Of a stretch of 64,000 bases of DNA, positions 1-7,722 are shown piece by piece. The notes under the pieces were generated by a model, which was given only the letters and a program-made list of their open reading frames with translations, had not been told where the DNA came from and ran no database searches. This DNA is from Chlorobiota bacterium. Lineage in GTDB: Bacteria > Bacteroidota > Bacteroidia > Bacteroidales > JAADGE01. The DNA lies in NCBI GenBank assembly GCA_013152535.1, contig JAADGE010000085.1:1-64000 (forward strand), in the 5' to 3' direction. Made by a program: the position numbers and the translations under genes. The first letter of the stretch is position 1. Every line of letters starts with the position of its first letter.

Positions 1-193
1 AACCGTCTTTTTTCGGCATCATAACATCCAATATAATCAGATGCGGTTTTTTTGTTTTTACGAGTTCGATTCCGTCTTTGCCGTTTTTTGCAGTGTAAAC
101 TTTATAGCCGGCATTTGCTATGTTAAATTTCAATATTTCTCTGACATCTTTCTCATCGTCTATTATTAATATTTTATATTTTGATGTTTCCAT
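1..193 (-). CDS. Response regulator, PhoB/OmpR-like (partial, cut by window edge)
   Basis: Reading the minus strand from an ATG at 193-191 gives a receiver domain that runs off the left edge after about 64 residues. It starts METSKYKILIIDDEKDVRE and holds the acidic pair IIDDE, then the phosphoacceptor Asp in LIILDVMMPKKDG. Only the first half of the receiver is visible, so the output domain cannot be read. The resemblance to PhoB/PhoP-type regulators of Bacteroidota is an inference. It diverges from the lipoprotein/TonB receptor pair, and the intervening region carries a Pho-box-like repeat array, which fits a phosphate regulator controlling its neighbours. A sensor kinase would be expected outside the window. 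Confidence 0.85.
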   Translation of the reverse strand, partial: METSKYKILIIDDEKDVREILKFNIANAGYKVYTAKNGKDGIELVKTKKPHLIILDVMMPKKDG

Positions 194-210
194 AATAAAA
201 TTTTTCAAGG

Positions 211-218
211 CAAAATTA
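211..218 (-). promoter_or_regulatory. -7 promoter box for the response regulator
   Basis: The minus strand reads TAATTTTG, matching the Bacteroidota TAnnTTTG box, about 18 nt upstream of the start codon. No clear -33 TTG is visible. Confidence 0.4.
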
Positions 219-254
219 ATATAAAAAATCATTCGGGTTTTAAAATATTAAGGA

Positions 255-320
255 CTTAATAATTGCTTAACATTAAACTTACAATTTCTTAAATTATACT
301 TAATCTTTTCTTAACCGGCT
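255..320 (+). promoter_or_regulatory. Six-copy CTTA(A) direct-repeat array, Pho-box-like operator
   Basis: CTTA(A) begins at 255, 266, 278, 288, 299 and 310, so successive copies lie 11, 12, 10, 11 and 11 bp apart, one per helical turn and all on the same strand. The last copy ends about 20 bp before the -7 box at 337, in the place of a -33 element. This is the architecture of tandem sites for OmpR/PhoB-family activators, and the units (TTAACA, TTACAA, TTAATC) resemble the Bacillus PhoP repeat. Assignment to phosphate control is an inference. Confidence 0.6.
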
Positions 321-336
321 TATCTGTCGGCAAATT

Positions 337-344
337 TAACTTTG
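337..344 (+). promoter_or_regulatory. -7 promoter box for the lipoprotein / TonB receptor operon
   Basis: TAACTTTG matches TAnnTTTG. It lies 46 bp upstream of the ATG at 391, directly downstream of the repeat array, with no good -33 box. That fits an activator-dependent promoter. Confidence 0.6.
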
Positions 345-390
345 CAGAAATTATAAACAGAAAATTATTCATTAATTAAATATTAAGAAA

Positions 391-1809
391 ATGAAAAACA
401 AATTTTTAAAAACAGCTTTATCGGCTTTAATGTTTTCAACGGTAATTTTTTCTTCTTGTAAAAAAGATACTCCGATTGAACCGAATCCGAATGCAACAAC
501 TTACGAAGATGACGAAAACGGAAATATTACCGTAACGGATAAAGGAGAAGGAACAGGAAATTATACTTTTACATCTGATAAAGTTTGGATATTAAACGGA
601 TTGGTCTTTGTAAATGACGGTCAAACTTTAACGATTGAACCGGGAGCATTAATTAAAGGAAAACCCGGAACGGGAGAAAATGCAAGTGCTTTAATCGTTG
701 CAAGAGGCGGTAAAATAAATGCAGTCGGAACTGCAAGTAAACCTATTATTTTTACGGCAGAAGCAGATAATGCAGAAGGAACAGGTGTCGGTGCCGATGC
801 GAGAGGTCTTTGGGGCGGGCTTATTTTGCTCGGTAAAGCAACTACAAGTAATTTAACTGTCGATAAAGCTGTTGAAGGCATTCCGACAAGCGAAACAAGA
901 GGTTTATACGGCGGAACAAATGATGCTGATAATTCAGGTACACTAAAATATGTTTCTGTTCGCCACGGCGGAACCGATATTGGTGAAGGCAATGAAATTA
1001 ACGGATTAACACTCGGTGCGGTAGGCAGCGGAACAACAATAGATTATATTGAAATTGTTGCAAATAACGATGACGGAATTGAATTCTTCGGCGGTGCAGT
1101 AATGGTAAAACATGCTTTAATTGTAAAATGTAAAGATGATTCTTATGATTATGACGAAGGTTTTCACGGGAAAGGTCAATTTTGGGCAACCATACAAGCT
1201 GCCGATTCTGACAGAGGCGGTGAACATGACGGCGGACCCGGTGATAATGAAACAGGAACACCTTATTCAAAACCCGAAATTTATAATGCAACATATATCA
1301 GCGCAGCAGGCAGCGGAAGCAGAACATTTACTTTAAGAGATAATGCCGGTGTTACTTATGCAAATTCAATTTTTGTAAACTTTGATAAAGGCGTTGATAT
1401 AGAATATTTACAAGATGACCAAGCAAATATGGTCGATTGTTCATATAAAATGTTTGAAAACGGAAATGTACATATTCAAAACAATGTTTTTTATAATGTA
1501 GCAGGTCAAACTGACGGAAGCAGTTATGATTCTTATGAATTATTTAAAATTTCAACACCTAAAGACGATCAAGGCAATCCTTTATATGAAGCACCTCAGG
1601 ATAAAAAAGATGCATGGGCATCAGCTTTTACAGGTAATACGAATAAAATTTCCGACCCGGGTATTTCTGCTGCAAATCCGGTACCTTCCAATCCTCAAAC
1701 CGATGATATGGCTTCATATCCTTCAGGATTTGAAAATGTATCTTATAAGGGAGCATTCGGAAGCACAAATTGGGCTGCAGGTTGGACTTTAACTTTTTTT
1801 AAAAATTAA
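391..1809 (+). CDS. Lipoprotein of a TonB-receptor-associated family
   Basis: This is a 472-residue secreted lipoprotein. A hydrophobic signal segment ends in the lipobox FSSC, and the Cys is followed by KKD, which resembles the Bacteroidota surface-export signal. The mature part has no membrane segment and contains beta-helix-like, Gly- and Asp-rich repeats (for example around TLTIEPGALIKGKPGTGEN and FTAEADNAEG). Families like this commonly sit beside a TonB-dependent receptor, as here: the receptor follows after about 100 bp. It is the first gene behind the CTTAA array, so phosphate-responsive expression is plausible. Binding of a nutrient for the receptor is an inference; the exact substrate is not recognisable. 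Confidence 0.75.
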   Translation: MKNKFLKTALSALMFSTVIFSSCKKDTPIEPNPNATTYEDDENGNITVTDKGEGTGNYTFTSDKVWILNGLVFVNDGQTLTIEPGALIKGKPGTGENASALIVARGGKINAVGTASKPIIFTAEADNAEGTGVGADARGLWGGLILLGKATTSNLTVDKAVEGIPTSETRGLYGGTNDADNSGTLKYVSVRHGGTDIGEGNEINGLTLGAVGSGTTIDYIEIVANNDDGIEFFGGAVMVKHALIVKCKDDSYDYDEGFHGKGQFWATIQAADSDRGGEHDGGPGDNETGTPYSKPEIYNATYISAAGSGSRTFTLRDNAGVTYANSIFVNFDKGVDIEYLQDDQANMVDCSYKMFENGNVHIQNNVFYNVAGQTDGSSYDSYELFKISTPKDDQGNPLYEAPQDKKDAWASAFTGNTNKISDPGISAANPVPSNPQTDDMASYPSGFENVSYKGAFGSTNWAAGWTLTFFKN

Positions 1810-1837
1810 ACAAACAGGAGTAAACAATTTGCTAAAC

Positions 1838-1869
1838 AAAAGCATCTCGTCTGTTGCGGGATGCATTTT
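1838..1869 (+). terminator. Hairpin between lipoprotein and TonB receptor, possible attenuator
   Basis: AAAAGCATC pairs with GATGCATTTT (one bulged A), with an inner CG/CG step, followed by a T-rich run. It lies inside the operon, after the lipoprotein stop and before the receptor ATG at 1907, so it could act as a partial terminator giving more lipoprotein than receptor. Confidence 0.45.
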
Positions 1870-1906
1870 GATTTATTTTCAAGCAAACAAACAAAATACA
1901 AAAACA

Positions 1907-4702
1907 ATGAAAAAAATTATTATCAGTGTCTTTCTGATTTTTATTTCAGTATCCTTTTTGCAAGCTCAAGATATGTGTGTTGTAAGAGGAAAAGTAACTG
2001 ACGGTGAAACGGGCGAAGCTCTGCCGGGTGCAATTGCTATGGTTGATAATTCAGATCCGGCAATTGTATCGGTAACAGATTATGACGGAAATTTCAGTTT
2101 GGAGAATGTCCCTGTAAACACAAAAAAAATCATTATTTCATTTCTTTCTTACGAAACGAAAATTATTGAAAATTTAAATCTGCCGGCAGGCGGCGTAAAA
2201 GTTATTAATTTACTGTTGGAAAAAACAGATTCAGAAATATCAGAAGTTTTTGTAAGTGCTAAATCATTGACAAATACAGAAAACGCAATGATTTCTTATC
2301 AAAAAAAATCGTCCGGATTGGTGAACGGAATTTCATCACAACAAATTTCAAAACTCGGAGATTCGGATGCGGCTTCGGCATTGAAACGTGTTTCAGGAGT
2401 TTCTGTTTCGGGAGGAAAATACGTGTTTATCAGAGGCTTAAGTGACAGATATTCGATGGTAAGCTTAAACGGCGGAGAAATACCGGGTTTAGACCCGAAT
2501 AAAAATACGGTTCAAATGGATATGTTTCCTTCAAATATTATTGATAATATTATTGTTTATAAATCTTTTACACCGGATTTACCGGCTTCTTTCACAGGTG
2601 GTTATATTAATATTGTAACAAAAACCTATCCCGAAAAGTTTACTTTAAGTTTTTCAACTTCTTTCGGGTATAATACGCAAAGCAGTTTGAATAAACAATT
2701 TTTAACCTATGAAGGCGGAAGGTATGATGTTTTGGGAATTGATGACGGAACACGTTCAATACCTGCGGCAGCTGCCGGTTATGTTCCGTTTCTTTATGAA
2801 AATAATGATGAATTAGACAAAATAACCGGTTCATTCAATAAAATAATGAAAACATCGTATAAAAAATCCTTTTTAAATCACAGTCATGCTTTTTCTGTCG
2901 GTAATCAAATTAAATTATTCGGAAAACCTTTCGGATTTATTTTTTCGGGAAGCTGTAAAAGGGATTTCAGTTCTTATGATAACGGCGTTTACGGACGTTA
3001 TAATTTAATTGAATCCGGAAGTGCCGGTATAATGAATCCGCTGATCAGTGAAACAGAACAAAAAGGAGATGAAGAAGTAATGATGTCTTTCCTTGCCGGA
3101 TTTTCTTATAAAATTAATCGAAATAACAGCATAAGTCTGACATTCTTAAGAGATAACAGCGGTTTGAAATCTGCTCGTTACCGAGAAGGCCAAAAACCTG
3201 AAGATAATCTTTATATGTATGAACATGTTTTGGGTTTTCAGGAACGCAAATTTTTAACCGAACAAATTTCCGGTATTCATGTTTTTCCGAATATTTTAAA
3301 CTTGAAAATTGATTGGATAAGTTCTTATACGCTGTCGGAACAAAGGGAACCGGATTTGCGTTTTTTTAATTATGACGGAGAAGCTAATCAATACAGTATC
3401 AGTTATAATGCCTATCCTTCACCTGCCAGATTTTACAGAAACTTATCCGAAATAAATTCTGATACAAAAATTAATTTTACCTTTCCCGTAAAAGTTTTTC
3501 AAAAGAAAAGCAAGTTTAAAGCAGGCGGTGCATATACTTATAAATCCAGAATTTCGGAATCGCGAAAATTTGACATATTATCTCAAGGATTAGATTTTAA
3601 CGGTCGTATTGAGGATTATTTATCAGATGCCGGTATCGGACAAAATGCTGAAAACGCAACTTACGGACTGTATGTTTCGGATGATGTACTGACAGACGCG
3701 TATAACAGCTATACCGCAAGTGAATATATCTCAGCGGGCTACGCTATGATTGACATTGATTTGCTGAAAAAAATGAAGCTGATTACAGGTATGCGTTATG
3801 AATACAGTTATACTTATATTGAAAATAATGTTGACCCTTCAAATTTTAAACATGTGAGAGCAGAACAAGCGTTAAATGATTTTTTACCTGTTTTGAACTT
3901 AAAATATTCATTAAATAAAAATTCAAATTTAAGATTAGTTTATGCAAGAACAGTTGCTCGTCCGGCATTTCGTGAGATTGCACCGTATGCATATTATGAT
4001 TTTAAAGAAGGGTGGCGTGTAGTAGGTAATCCCGAACTTAAAAGAACATTAATTGATAATGCGGATTTGCGATACGAATTATTCGGAAAAAACGGTGATA
4101 TTTTTTCTGTCAGTTTATTTTATAAATATTTCAATAATCCGATTGAGTTAATTGATGACCCGAGAGCCAACAATGCTGAATTTCATTATGTTAATGTCGA
4201 TAATTCAAAAATGTACGGATTTGAAACAGAATTGAAAAAACATTTGAATGAAATTAATATGCCGAATTTTTCAATCGGCGGAAATTACAGTTTGTTAAAA
4301 TCACAAGTAAAATATGTTGAAAATTTCGGAAGTGAAGATAATTCCGGTGTTATTTTACAACGTCCTATGTATGAACAAGCACCCTGGGTTGCAAATGCTT
4401 ATTTAAGTTATGATAATTCGGATAAGGGTTTAAATATAAATGCGGCATTTAATATCGAAGGAGATAAATTAGCTGTTGTTACAAAAGGAGCAACGCCGAA
4501 TATTTATAAAAAAGCATATCCCGATTTAAAATTTAATATATCAAAAACGTTCGGAAAATATTTCAAAATTAAATTCAATGTCAGTAATATTTTAAATCAA
4601 AATTATAAAAAATCTTACAATTATAAAGGAAAAGAATACATTTTTCAATCGTATAAACTCGGAAGAACTTACTCCTTATCTTTAAGTTATGATGTTAATT
4701 GA
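1907..4702 (+). CDS. TonB-dependent outer-membrane receptor
   Basis: The protein has 931 residues if translation starts at the ATG at 1907, which begins MKKIIISVFLIFISVSFLQA, a clear signal peptide; an upstream TTG at 1829 would place 26 non-signal residues before it and is rejected. Residues ~25-120 form a carboxypeptidase-regulatory-like domain (GKVTDGETGEALPGAIA). Next come a plug domain (ALKRVSGVSVSGGKYVFIRG) and a C-terminal beta barrel ending in SYDVN, with a terminal aromatic girdle typical of these barrels. It would take up a large or scarce substrate across the outer membrane using TonB energy. It is downstream of the lipoprotein, probably in one operon behind the Pho-like array. The ligand is unknown; a phosphorus compound is inferred only from the regulation. 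Confidence 0.9.
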   Translation: MKKIIISVFLIFISVSFLQAQDMCVVRGKVTDGETGEALPGAIAMVDNSDPAIVSVTDYDGNFSLENVPVNTKKIIISFLSYETKIIENLNLPAGGVKVINLLLEKTDSEISEVFVSAKSLTNTENAMISYQKKSSGLVNGISSQQISKLGDSDAASALKRVSGVSVSGGKYVFIRGLSDRYSMVSLNGGEIPGLDPNKNTVQMDMFPSNIIDNIIVYKSFTPDLPASFTGGYINIVTKTYPEKFTLSFSTSFGYNTQSSLNKQFLTYEGGRYDVLGIDDGTRSIPAAAAGYVPFLYENNDELDKITGSFNKIMKTSYKKSFLNHSHAFSVGNQIKLFGKPFGFIFSGSCKRDFSSYDNGVYGRYNLIESGSAGIMNPLISETEQKGDEEVMMSFLAGFSYKINRNNSISLTFLRDNSGLKSARYREGQKPEDNLYMYEHVLGFQERKFLTEQISGIHVFPNILNLKIDWISSYTLSEQREPDLRFFNYDGEANQYSISYNAYPSPARFYRNLSEINSDTKINFTFPVKVFQKKSKFKAGGAYTYKSRISESRKFDILSQGLDFNGRIEDYLSDAGIGQNAENATYGLYVSDDVLTDAYNSYTASEYISAGYAMIDIDLLKKMKLITGMRYEYSYTYIENNVDPSNFKHVRAEQALNDFLPVLNLKYSLNKNSNLRLVYARTVARPAFREIAPYAYYDFKEGWRVVGNPELKRTLIDNADLRYELFGKNGDIFSVSLFYKYFNNPIELIDDPRANNAEFHYVNVDNSKMYGFETELKKHLNEINMPNFSIGGNYSLLKSQVKYVENFGSEDNSGVILQRPMYEQAPWVANAYLSYDNSDKGLNINAAFNIEGDKLAVVTKGATPNIYKKAYPDLKFNISKTFGKYFKIKFNVSNILNQNYKKSYNYKGKEYIFQSYKLGRTYSLSLSYDVN

Positions 4703-4728
4703 CAGTACCGAATAAATCGGGTATTGTG
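4702..4728 (+). terminator. Weak terminator after the TonB receptor
   Basis: ACAGTACCGA pairs imperfectly (one bulged G, one wobble) with TCGGGTATTGTGT, followed by a T-rich stretch. It lies directly after the receptor stop codon. Confidence 0.35.
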
Positions 4729-4828
4729 TTTGTTTTGTACTTGCAACTGTTTGAACTGTAAGTGTAGAATGAGAAAATTGAAAATGCTAAAAAACATATT
4801 ATTAGGGTAGCTGTAAATTATATTTTTT

Positions 4829-4836
4829 TATCTTTG
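4829..4836 (+). promoter_or_regulatory. -7 promoter box for the 240-residue lipoprotein
   Basis: TATCTTTG matches TAnnTTTG, 34 bp upstream of the ATG at 4871. Confidence 0.5.
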
Positions 4837-4870
4837 CAAAAATTAATATTTTAACTAAATTTATTTAATT

Positions 4871-5593
4871 ATGAAAAACACTATTATTAAAACAGGAATT
4901 TCATTATTTGTAATTTCATTATTTGTTTTCAGTTCTTGTACAAAAACAAATGTTAGGCGCGGAAACAAACGTATTATAGGTACTTGGGAATTATCATCAC
5001 AAAAAAGTATATCTCAAGGCAGCGGAAATTCTAATTATACATTTACAACAAACACTTGCGGTTATGATAATTCGTCTTCTTCTTATACTTATATGGATTC
5101 TGTTATGATTGAGGGAACAACAGTTCATGAATATTATTCAAACAGTAATACTTCAAGCGGAGTAACAACTGACGACACAGGGGATACAACTTATACTCAG
5201 GATGATACAAGTTGGATGACATTTAATGAAGACGGAACTTGTAAAATGAAAGAAACGAGCAAAGATACTGATGATAACGGTTATCCTGATAATTATGACA
5301 GTGAATATACCGGTTATTGGAGTTGGATTGATTCATACAAAGAAAAAAGCGGAATAGTAATTGATCTTGTTAATATGTCCAAAAGTTACGGCGGTTCCAG
5401 GACTATGCGTCTTTATATTAAAACGTTGGATAAAGAACAATTAGTTTTCAGTTATACTACTACTTATACAAGTTCCGGTGAATATACTTCTTTTTGGGAT
5501 TATTGCTCAGATGACGGAACAGATGTGTACAGAACACGCAAATCGGATGATACAGGAACTGAATCCGGCGAAAAGTATTATTCAAAACAATAA
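4871..5593 (+). CDS. Lipocalin-like lipoprotein of unknown function
   Basis: This 240-residue protein has a signal peptide and the lipobox VFSSC, followed by TKTNVRRGN. The mature part opens with RIIGTWELSSQKS, the start typical of lipocalin-like domains of Bacteroidota (a G-T-W motif beginning a beta strand). It continues with Ser/Thr/Tyr/Asp-rich strands, a WMTFNEDGTCKMKET strand and a GYWSW turn, which together suggest a small beta barrel. It has its own promoter and a bidirectional terminator behind it, so it is monocistronic. Function cannot be assigned; the lipocalin-like fold is an inference from pattern only. Confidence 0.7.
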   Translation: MKNTIIKTGISLFVISLFVFSSCTKTNVRRGNKRIIGTWELSSQKSISQGSGNSNYTFTTNTCGYDNSSSSYTYMDSVMIEGTTVHEYYSNSNTSSGVTTDDTGDTTYTQDDTSWMTFNEDGTCKMKETSKDTDDNGYPDNYDSEYTGYWSWIDSYKEKSGIVIDLVNMSKSYGGSRTMRLYIKTLDKEQLVFSYTTTYTSSGEYTSFWDYCSDDGTDVYRTRKSDDTGTESGEKYYSKQ

Positions 5594-5621
5594 AAATAAT
5601 ATTTTTTGTACATAAAATAAT

Positions 5622-5658
5622 AAAAATGGAGAAGTGTGATAAATATTTCTCCATTTTT
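5622..5658. terminator. Bidirectional terminator, perfect 12-bp stem
   Basis: AAAAATGGAGAA (5622-5633) and TTCTCCATTTTT (5647-5658) are exact reverse complements with a 13-nt loop, giving a U-tract on either strand. It ends the lipoprotein transcript on the plus strand and abuts the stop codon of the truncated radical SAM gene on the minus strand. Confidence 0.8.
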
Positions 5659-5915
5659 TACACCGAAACTTGAACTTCAAAACCTTCCTTTTTTACTTTT
5701 TCGGCAATTTCATATAATTTTTCCTTTACTGCTTTTCGTTCATGAAATTGCTTACCTTGAAATTTGTTTTTGAAAGTTCTGCCGCATTCGCAATAAATAC
5801 AATCAAAGTTACAATATTTATAGTCAAGCGGCAAGAGATTTATTCCGAGTGATACACCGAGGCGGCGACTTTTTACGAGACCGAAAATAATTTCATCAAA
5901 TAAAAATACAGGCAT
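5658..5915 (-). pseudogene. Truncated radical SAM protein (N-terminal third only)
   Basis: From the ATG at 5915 (MPVFLFDEIIFGLVKSRRLG) the frame encodes 85 residues. They include the radical SAM cluster motif C-x3-C-x2-C in KYCNFDCIYCECG and the family signature LGVSLGINLLPLD. Known relatives are about 230-250 residues long and continue into a strand and a GNGEPT-like motif for SAM binding; here the frame stops at EGFEVQVSV, next to the hairpin at 5622-5658. About 150 residues are therefore missing and an active enzyme is unlikely. The ATG is chosen because a -7 box (5928-5935) sits just upstream; an upstream Met at 5978 would lie before that promoter. Confidence 0.7.
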
Positions 5916-5927
5916 TATTTTTTTCGA

Positions 5928-5935
5928 CAAATGTA
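5928..5935 (-). promoter_or_regulatory. -7 promoter box for the truncated radical SAM gene
   Basis: The minus strand reads TACATTTG (TAnnTTTG), 12 bp before the ATG at 5915, implying a very short 5' leader. Confidence 0.4.
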
Positions 5936-5949
5936 AAAAAATACGGATA

Positions 5950-5976
5950 AAAAAAGAGACACTTTTAAGGTGTCTC
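5950..5976 (-). terminator. Intrinsic terminator, minus strand
   Basis: GAGACAC (5956-5962) and GTGTCTC (5970-5976) form a stem that can extend inward through TT/AA. On the minus strand it is followed by seven U residues. It could end the echA operon or the small RNA proposed upstream. Confidence 0.7.
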
Positions 5977-6052
5977 AATTTTCTTTTTTCTTAAAGTACG
6001 TTTAAGATTGCTTAACTGTTTGTTTGATTTATATATTACGTAGGTTTTATTG
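5950..6052 (-). ncRNA. Candidate small RNA (promoter plus terminator, no gene between)
   Basis: A minus-strand promoter-like pair at 6059-6087 is followed, about 100 nt later, by the intrinsic terminator at 5950-5976. No ATG-started reading frame lies between them. The predicted transcript is about 100 nt, with an unstructured AU-rich body and the terminator hairpin. It does not match any RNA family I recognise. It could instead be only the 3' end of the echA message. Confidence 0.3.
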
Positions 6053-6058
6053 TTGTTG

Positions 6059-6087
6059 CAAATATACGGTGTTTGTATAATTGCAAA
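6059..6087 (-). promoter_or_regulatory. Promoter for the candidate small RNA
   Basis: The minus strand reads TTTG (6087-6084), 17 nt, then TATATTTG (6066-6059), matching -33 TTTG and -7 TAnnTTTG. Confidence 0.45.
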
Positions 6088-6218
6088 CTATTTGATTGAC
6101 GAACGGTAATATTAAATTGATTAATGTTTAAATTTTCGGGATTAAGAATAAAATATACTTCCCGAAAAACAGTTGCTTCTCGAAAAATAATGTGAATAAT
6201 CAATAAATTCCGGAATTA

Positions 6219-6998
6219 TTATTTTCCCGGAAAATCAGCTTTGCGTTTATTCATAAAAGCATCGGTTCCTTCTTTAAAATCTTCAGTTCCGAAACATTTT
6301 CCGAATTCTTTGACTTCAGCTTTAAAGCCGTCAACTCCGTCAGTATAATAAGCATCAACACAGGCAATTACCCCCGCTACAGCTACCGGCGATTGTTTCA
6401 TTATGTTTTTTAAAAGTTCTTCTGTTTTTGCAATAAGTTCTCCTTGGGGAATAACATAATTAACTAATCCGAGTTTCAGTGCTTCATCGGCTTTTATCAT
6501 TGCTCCGGTCATAAGCAGTTCCATAGCTTTTCCTTTCCCGATAAGTTGCGTGAGGCGTTGTGTTCCGGCATACCCGGGTGTTACTCCTAAGCTCACTTCC
6601 GGCTGACCGAAACGGGCATTGTCGGAAGCTAATCGGATGTGGCAAGCCATTGCCAGCTCTAAACCGCCGCCGAGAGCAAATCCGTTTACGGCAGCAATAA
6701 CCGGTTTGCTGAAAGTTTCAATAATTTTAAAGATACGTTGTCCGTTTGCCGATAATTCTTTGCCTTCTTCAACTGAAAAATTTGCAAATTCTTTAATGTC
6801 GGCACCTGCTGCAAATGCTTTTTCTCCGGAACCCGTGATGAGAATGCTTTTTACTTCGTCTTTTGTTGCAATGTCGGTAAAAATGCTTTCAACTTCCGTA
6901 AAAACGGCTTTGTTAAGTGCATTTAATTGTTTGGGACGGTTTAAGGTAATTGTTAAAATTCCGTCTTTAATTTCTGTTAAAATATTTTCGTATGTCAT
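6219..6998 (-). CDS. Enoyl-CoA hydratase / crotonase family protein
   Basis: The protein is 259 residues, the usual length for a soluble crotonase. The oxyanion-hole motifs AFAAGADIKEF and GFALGGGLELAMACH are intact, and the region FGQPEVSLGVTPGYAGTQRL carries the Glu expected for hydratase activity. It would hydrate short-chain 2-enoyl-CoA in the cytoplasm, as in butyrate-type fermentation or beta-oxidation; substrate length cannot be read from sequence. The start codon overlaps the stop of the HEPN gene by 4 bp (6995-6998), so it is translationally coupled to the MNT/HEPN pair, an unexpected partnership. No thiolase or hydroxyacyl-CoA dehydrogenase is nearby. Confidence 0.9.
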   Translation of the reverse strand: MTYENILTEIKDGILTITLNRPKQLNALNKAVFTEVESIFTDIATKDEVKSILITGSGEKAFAAGADIKEFANFSVEEGKELSANGQRIFKIIETFSKPVIAAVNGFALGGGLELAMACHIRLASDNARFGQPEVSLGVTPGYAGTQRLTQLIGKGKAMELLMTGAMIKADEALKLGLVNYVIPQGELIAKTEELLKNIMKQSPVAVAGVIACVDAYYTDGVDGFKAEVKEFGKCFGTEDFKEGTDAFMNKRKADFPGK

Positions 6999-7393
6999 TT
7001 TAATAGTTTTGAAATTTTATCTTCAGTTAATTTTTTTATTGAAATTGCTAAATTTTTATATTCTGTAACTTCTTTATTTGAAGGAATGTACATATCTCCC
7101 GGATAACGAGTATCAACGCCGAAATCACTTAAATTTTTCGGATCAACAGTTTTGAAATCTTCATCAAAATCAGCACATTCTGCAAGCAAAAATTCAATAT
7201 TATGGGTTTTAATAATTTCTTTTCCGTTGCTGATAAGATATGCTTTCAGAACTTTTTCGGTAAGTTGTTGGCAGTGAAAACAAACAGCAGAAGCAGCAAC
7301 TATATCAAATTCTGTTAATTTATTAATTACTAATAAATCTTCATCAGCTTTTTTCAGCCAACTGTTAATATATTCTTTTGTTTCTTCCGTCAT
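6995..7393 (-). CDS. HEPN-domain protein (MNT partner)
   Basis: This 132-residue helical protein has the HEPN pattern: SWLKKADEDL near the N terminus, VCFHCQQLTEKVLKAYLISN in the second helix, and KTHNIEFLLAEC. A C-terminal RYPGD motif is also common in this group. The canonical RNase motif R-x4-6-H is not present: the only Arg is in TRYPG, and the His in KTHN lacks an upstream Arg. It may therefore be a binding or regulatory HEPN rather than an active RNase toxin. It overlaps the MNT gene upstream and echA downstream by 4 bp each, so all three are made from one message. Confidence 0.85.
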   Translation of the reverse strand: MTEETKEYINSWLKKADEDLLVINKLTEFDIVAASAVCFHCQQLTEKVLKAYLISNGKEIIKTHNIEFLLAECADFDEDFKTVDPKNLSDFGVDTRYPGDMYIPSNKEVTEYKNLAISIKKLTEDKISKLLK

Positions 7394-7704
7394 AATTCTA
7401 CACCTTCTTTAACGGCTTGTCTGATAATATGACCTTTTATATTTTCTTTAATTTTAACTTCGCTTTTATTTTGGATGATTATATCTGCCGGGATCTTGTG
7501 TTCTGCAAGTTTTTTTCTGATTTGTGCCTGAAAGTTACGTTTTTCCTTAACAGATATTTTTTTTTCAGTAATTATAATGAAGTCATAATCACTGTTTTTC
7601 GAGCAATTACCTTTGGCTCTTGAGCCGAACATAATAATTTTTCCTGCAGGGAAAAATTGCAGGACAATTTCTTTAATGATTATTATTTCTGATGTTTCTT
7701 TCAT
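7390..7704 (-). CDS. MNT-type nucleotidyltransferase
   Basis: The protein has 104 residues and the polymerase-beta-type motif in MFGSRAKGNCSKNSDYDF, that is G-S-x-A-x-G followed by S-D-x-D. A third acidic residue lies in PADIIIQ. All expected catalytic acids are therefore present. Proteins of this size paired with HEPN partners form toxin-antitoxin-like modules; in characterised cases the MNT enzyme adds AMP to the HEPN protein. It is the first gene of the three-gene operon and has its own well-formed promoter at 7723-7753. Whether this pair is a true toxin-antitoxin system is not shown. Confidence 0.88.
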   Translation of the reverse strand: MKETSEIIIIKEIVLQFFPAGKIIMFGSRAKGNCSKNSDYDFIIITEKKISVKEKRNFQAQIRKKLAEHKIPADIIIQNKSEVKIKENIKGHIIRQAVKEGVEL

Positions 7705-7722
7705 AAATATACTTTATTAATG

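Noticed and set aside
998-1294. Long antisense open frames within the lipoprotein, tgt (15545-15916), fusA (24577-24825), ppdK (47975-48652) and purA genes
   Set aside because: Each is the mirror of a strongly conserved gene, lacks its own promoter and shows no recognisable domain; they reflect codon bias.
1829-1906. Alternative TTG start of the TonB receptor
   Set aside because: It would place 26 residues ahead of an obvious signal peptide and translate the hairpin region; the ATG at 1907 fits better.
6133-6168. Stem TTTTCGGGA / TCCCGAAAA after echA
   Set aside because: The stem is exact, but the loop is 18 nt and no U-run follows on the minus strand, so I did not list it as a terminator.
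6206-6217. AATTCCGGAATT palindrome just after the echA stop
   Set aside because: Only a 6-bp arm with no loop and no U-tract; too short to act as a terminator and common in AT-rich DNA.
6995-7704. Classic HepT/MntA toxin-antitoxin pair
   Set aside because: The HEPN protein lacks the R-x4-6-H RNase motif, so calling it a toxin is not supported; kept as an MNT-HEPN pair of unknown role.
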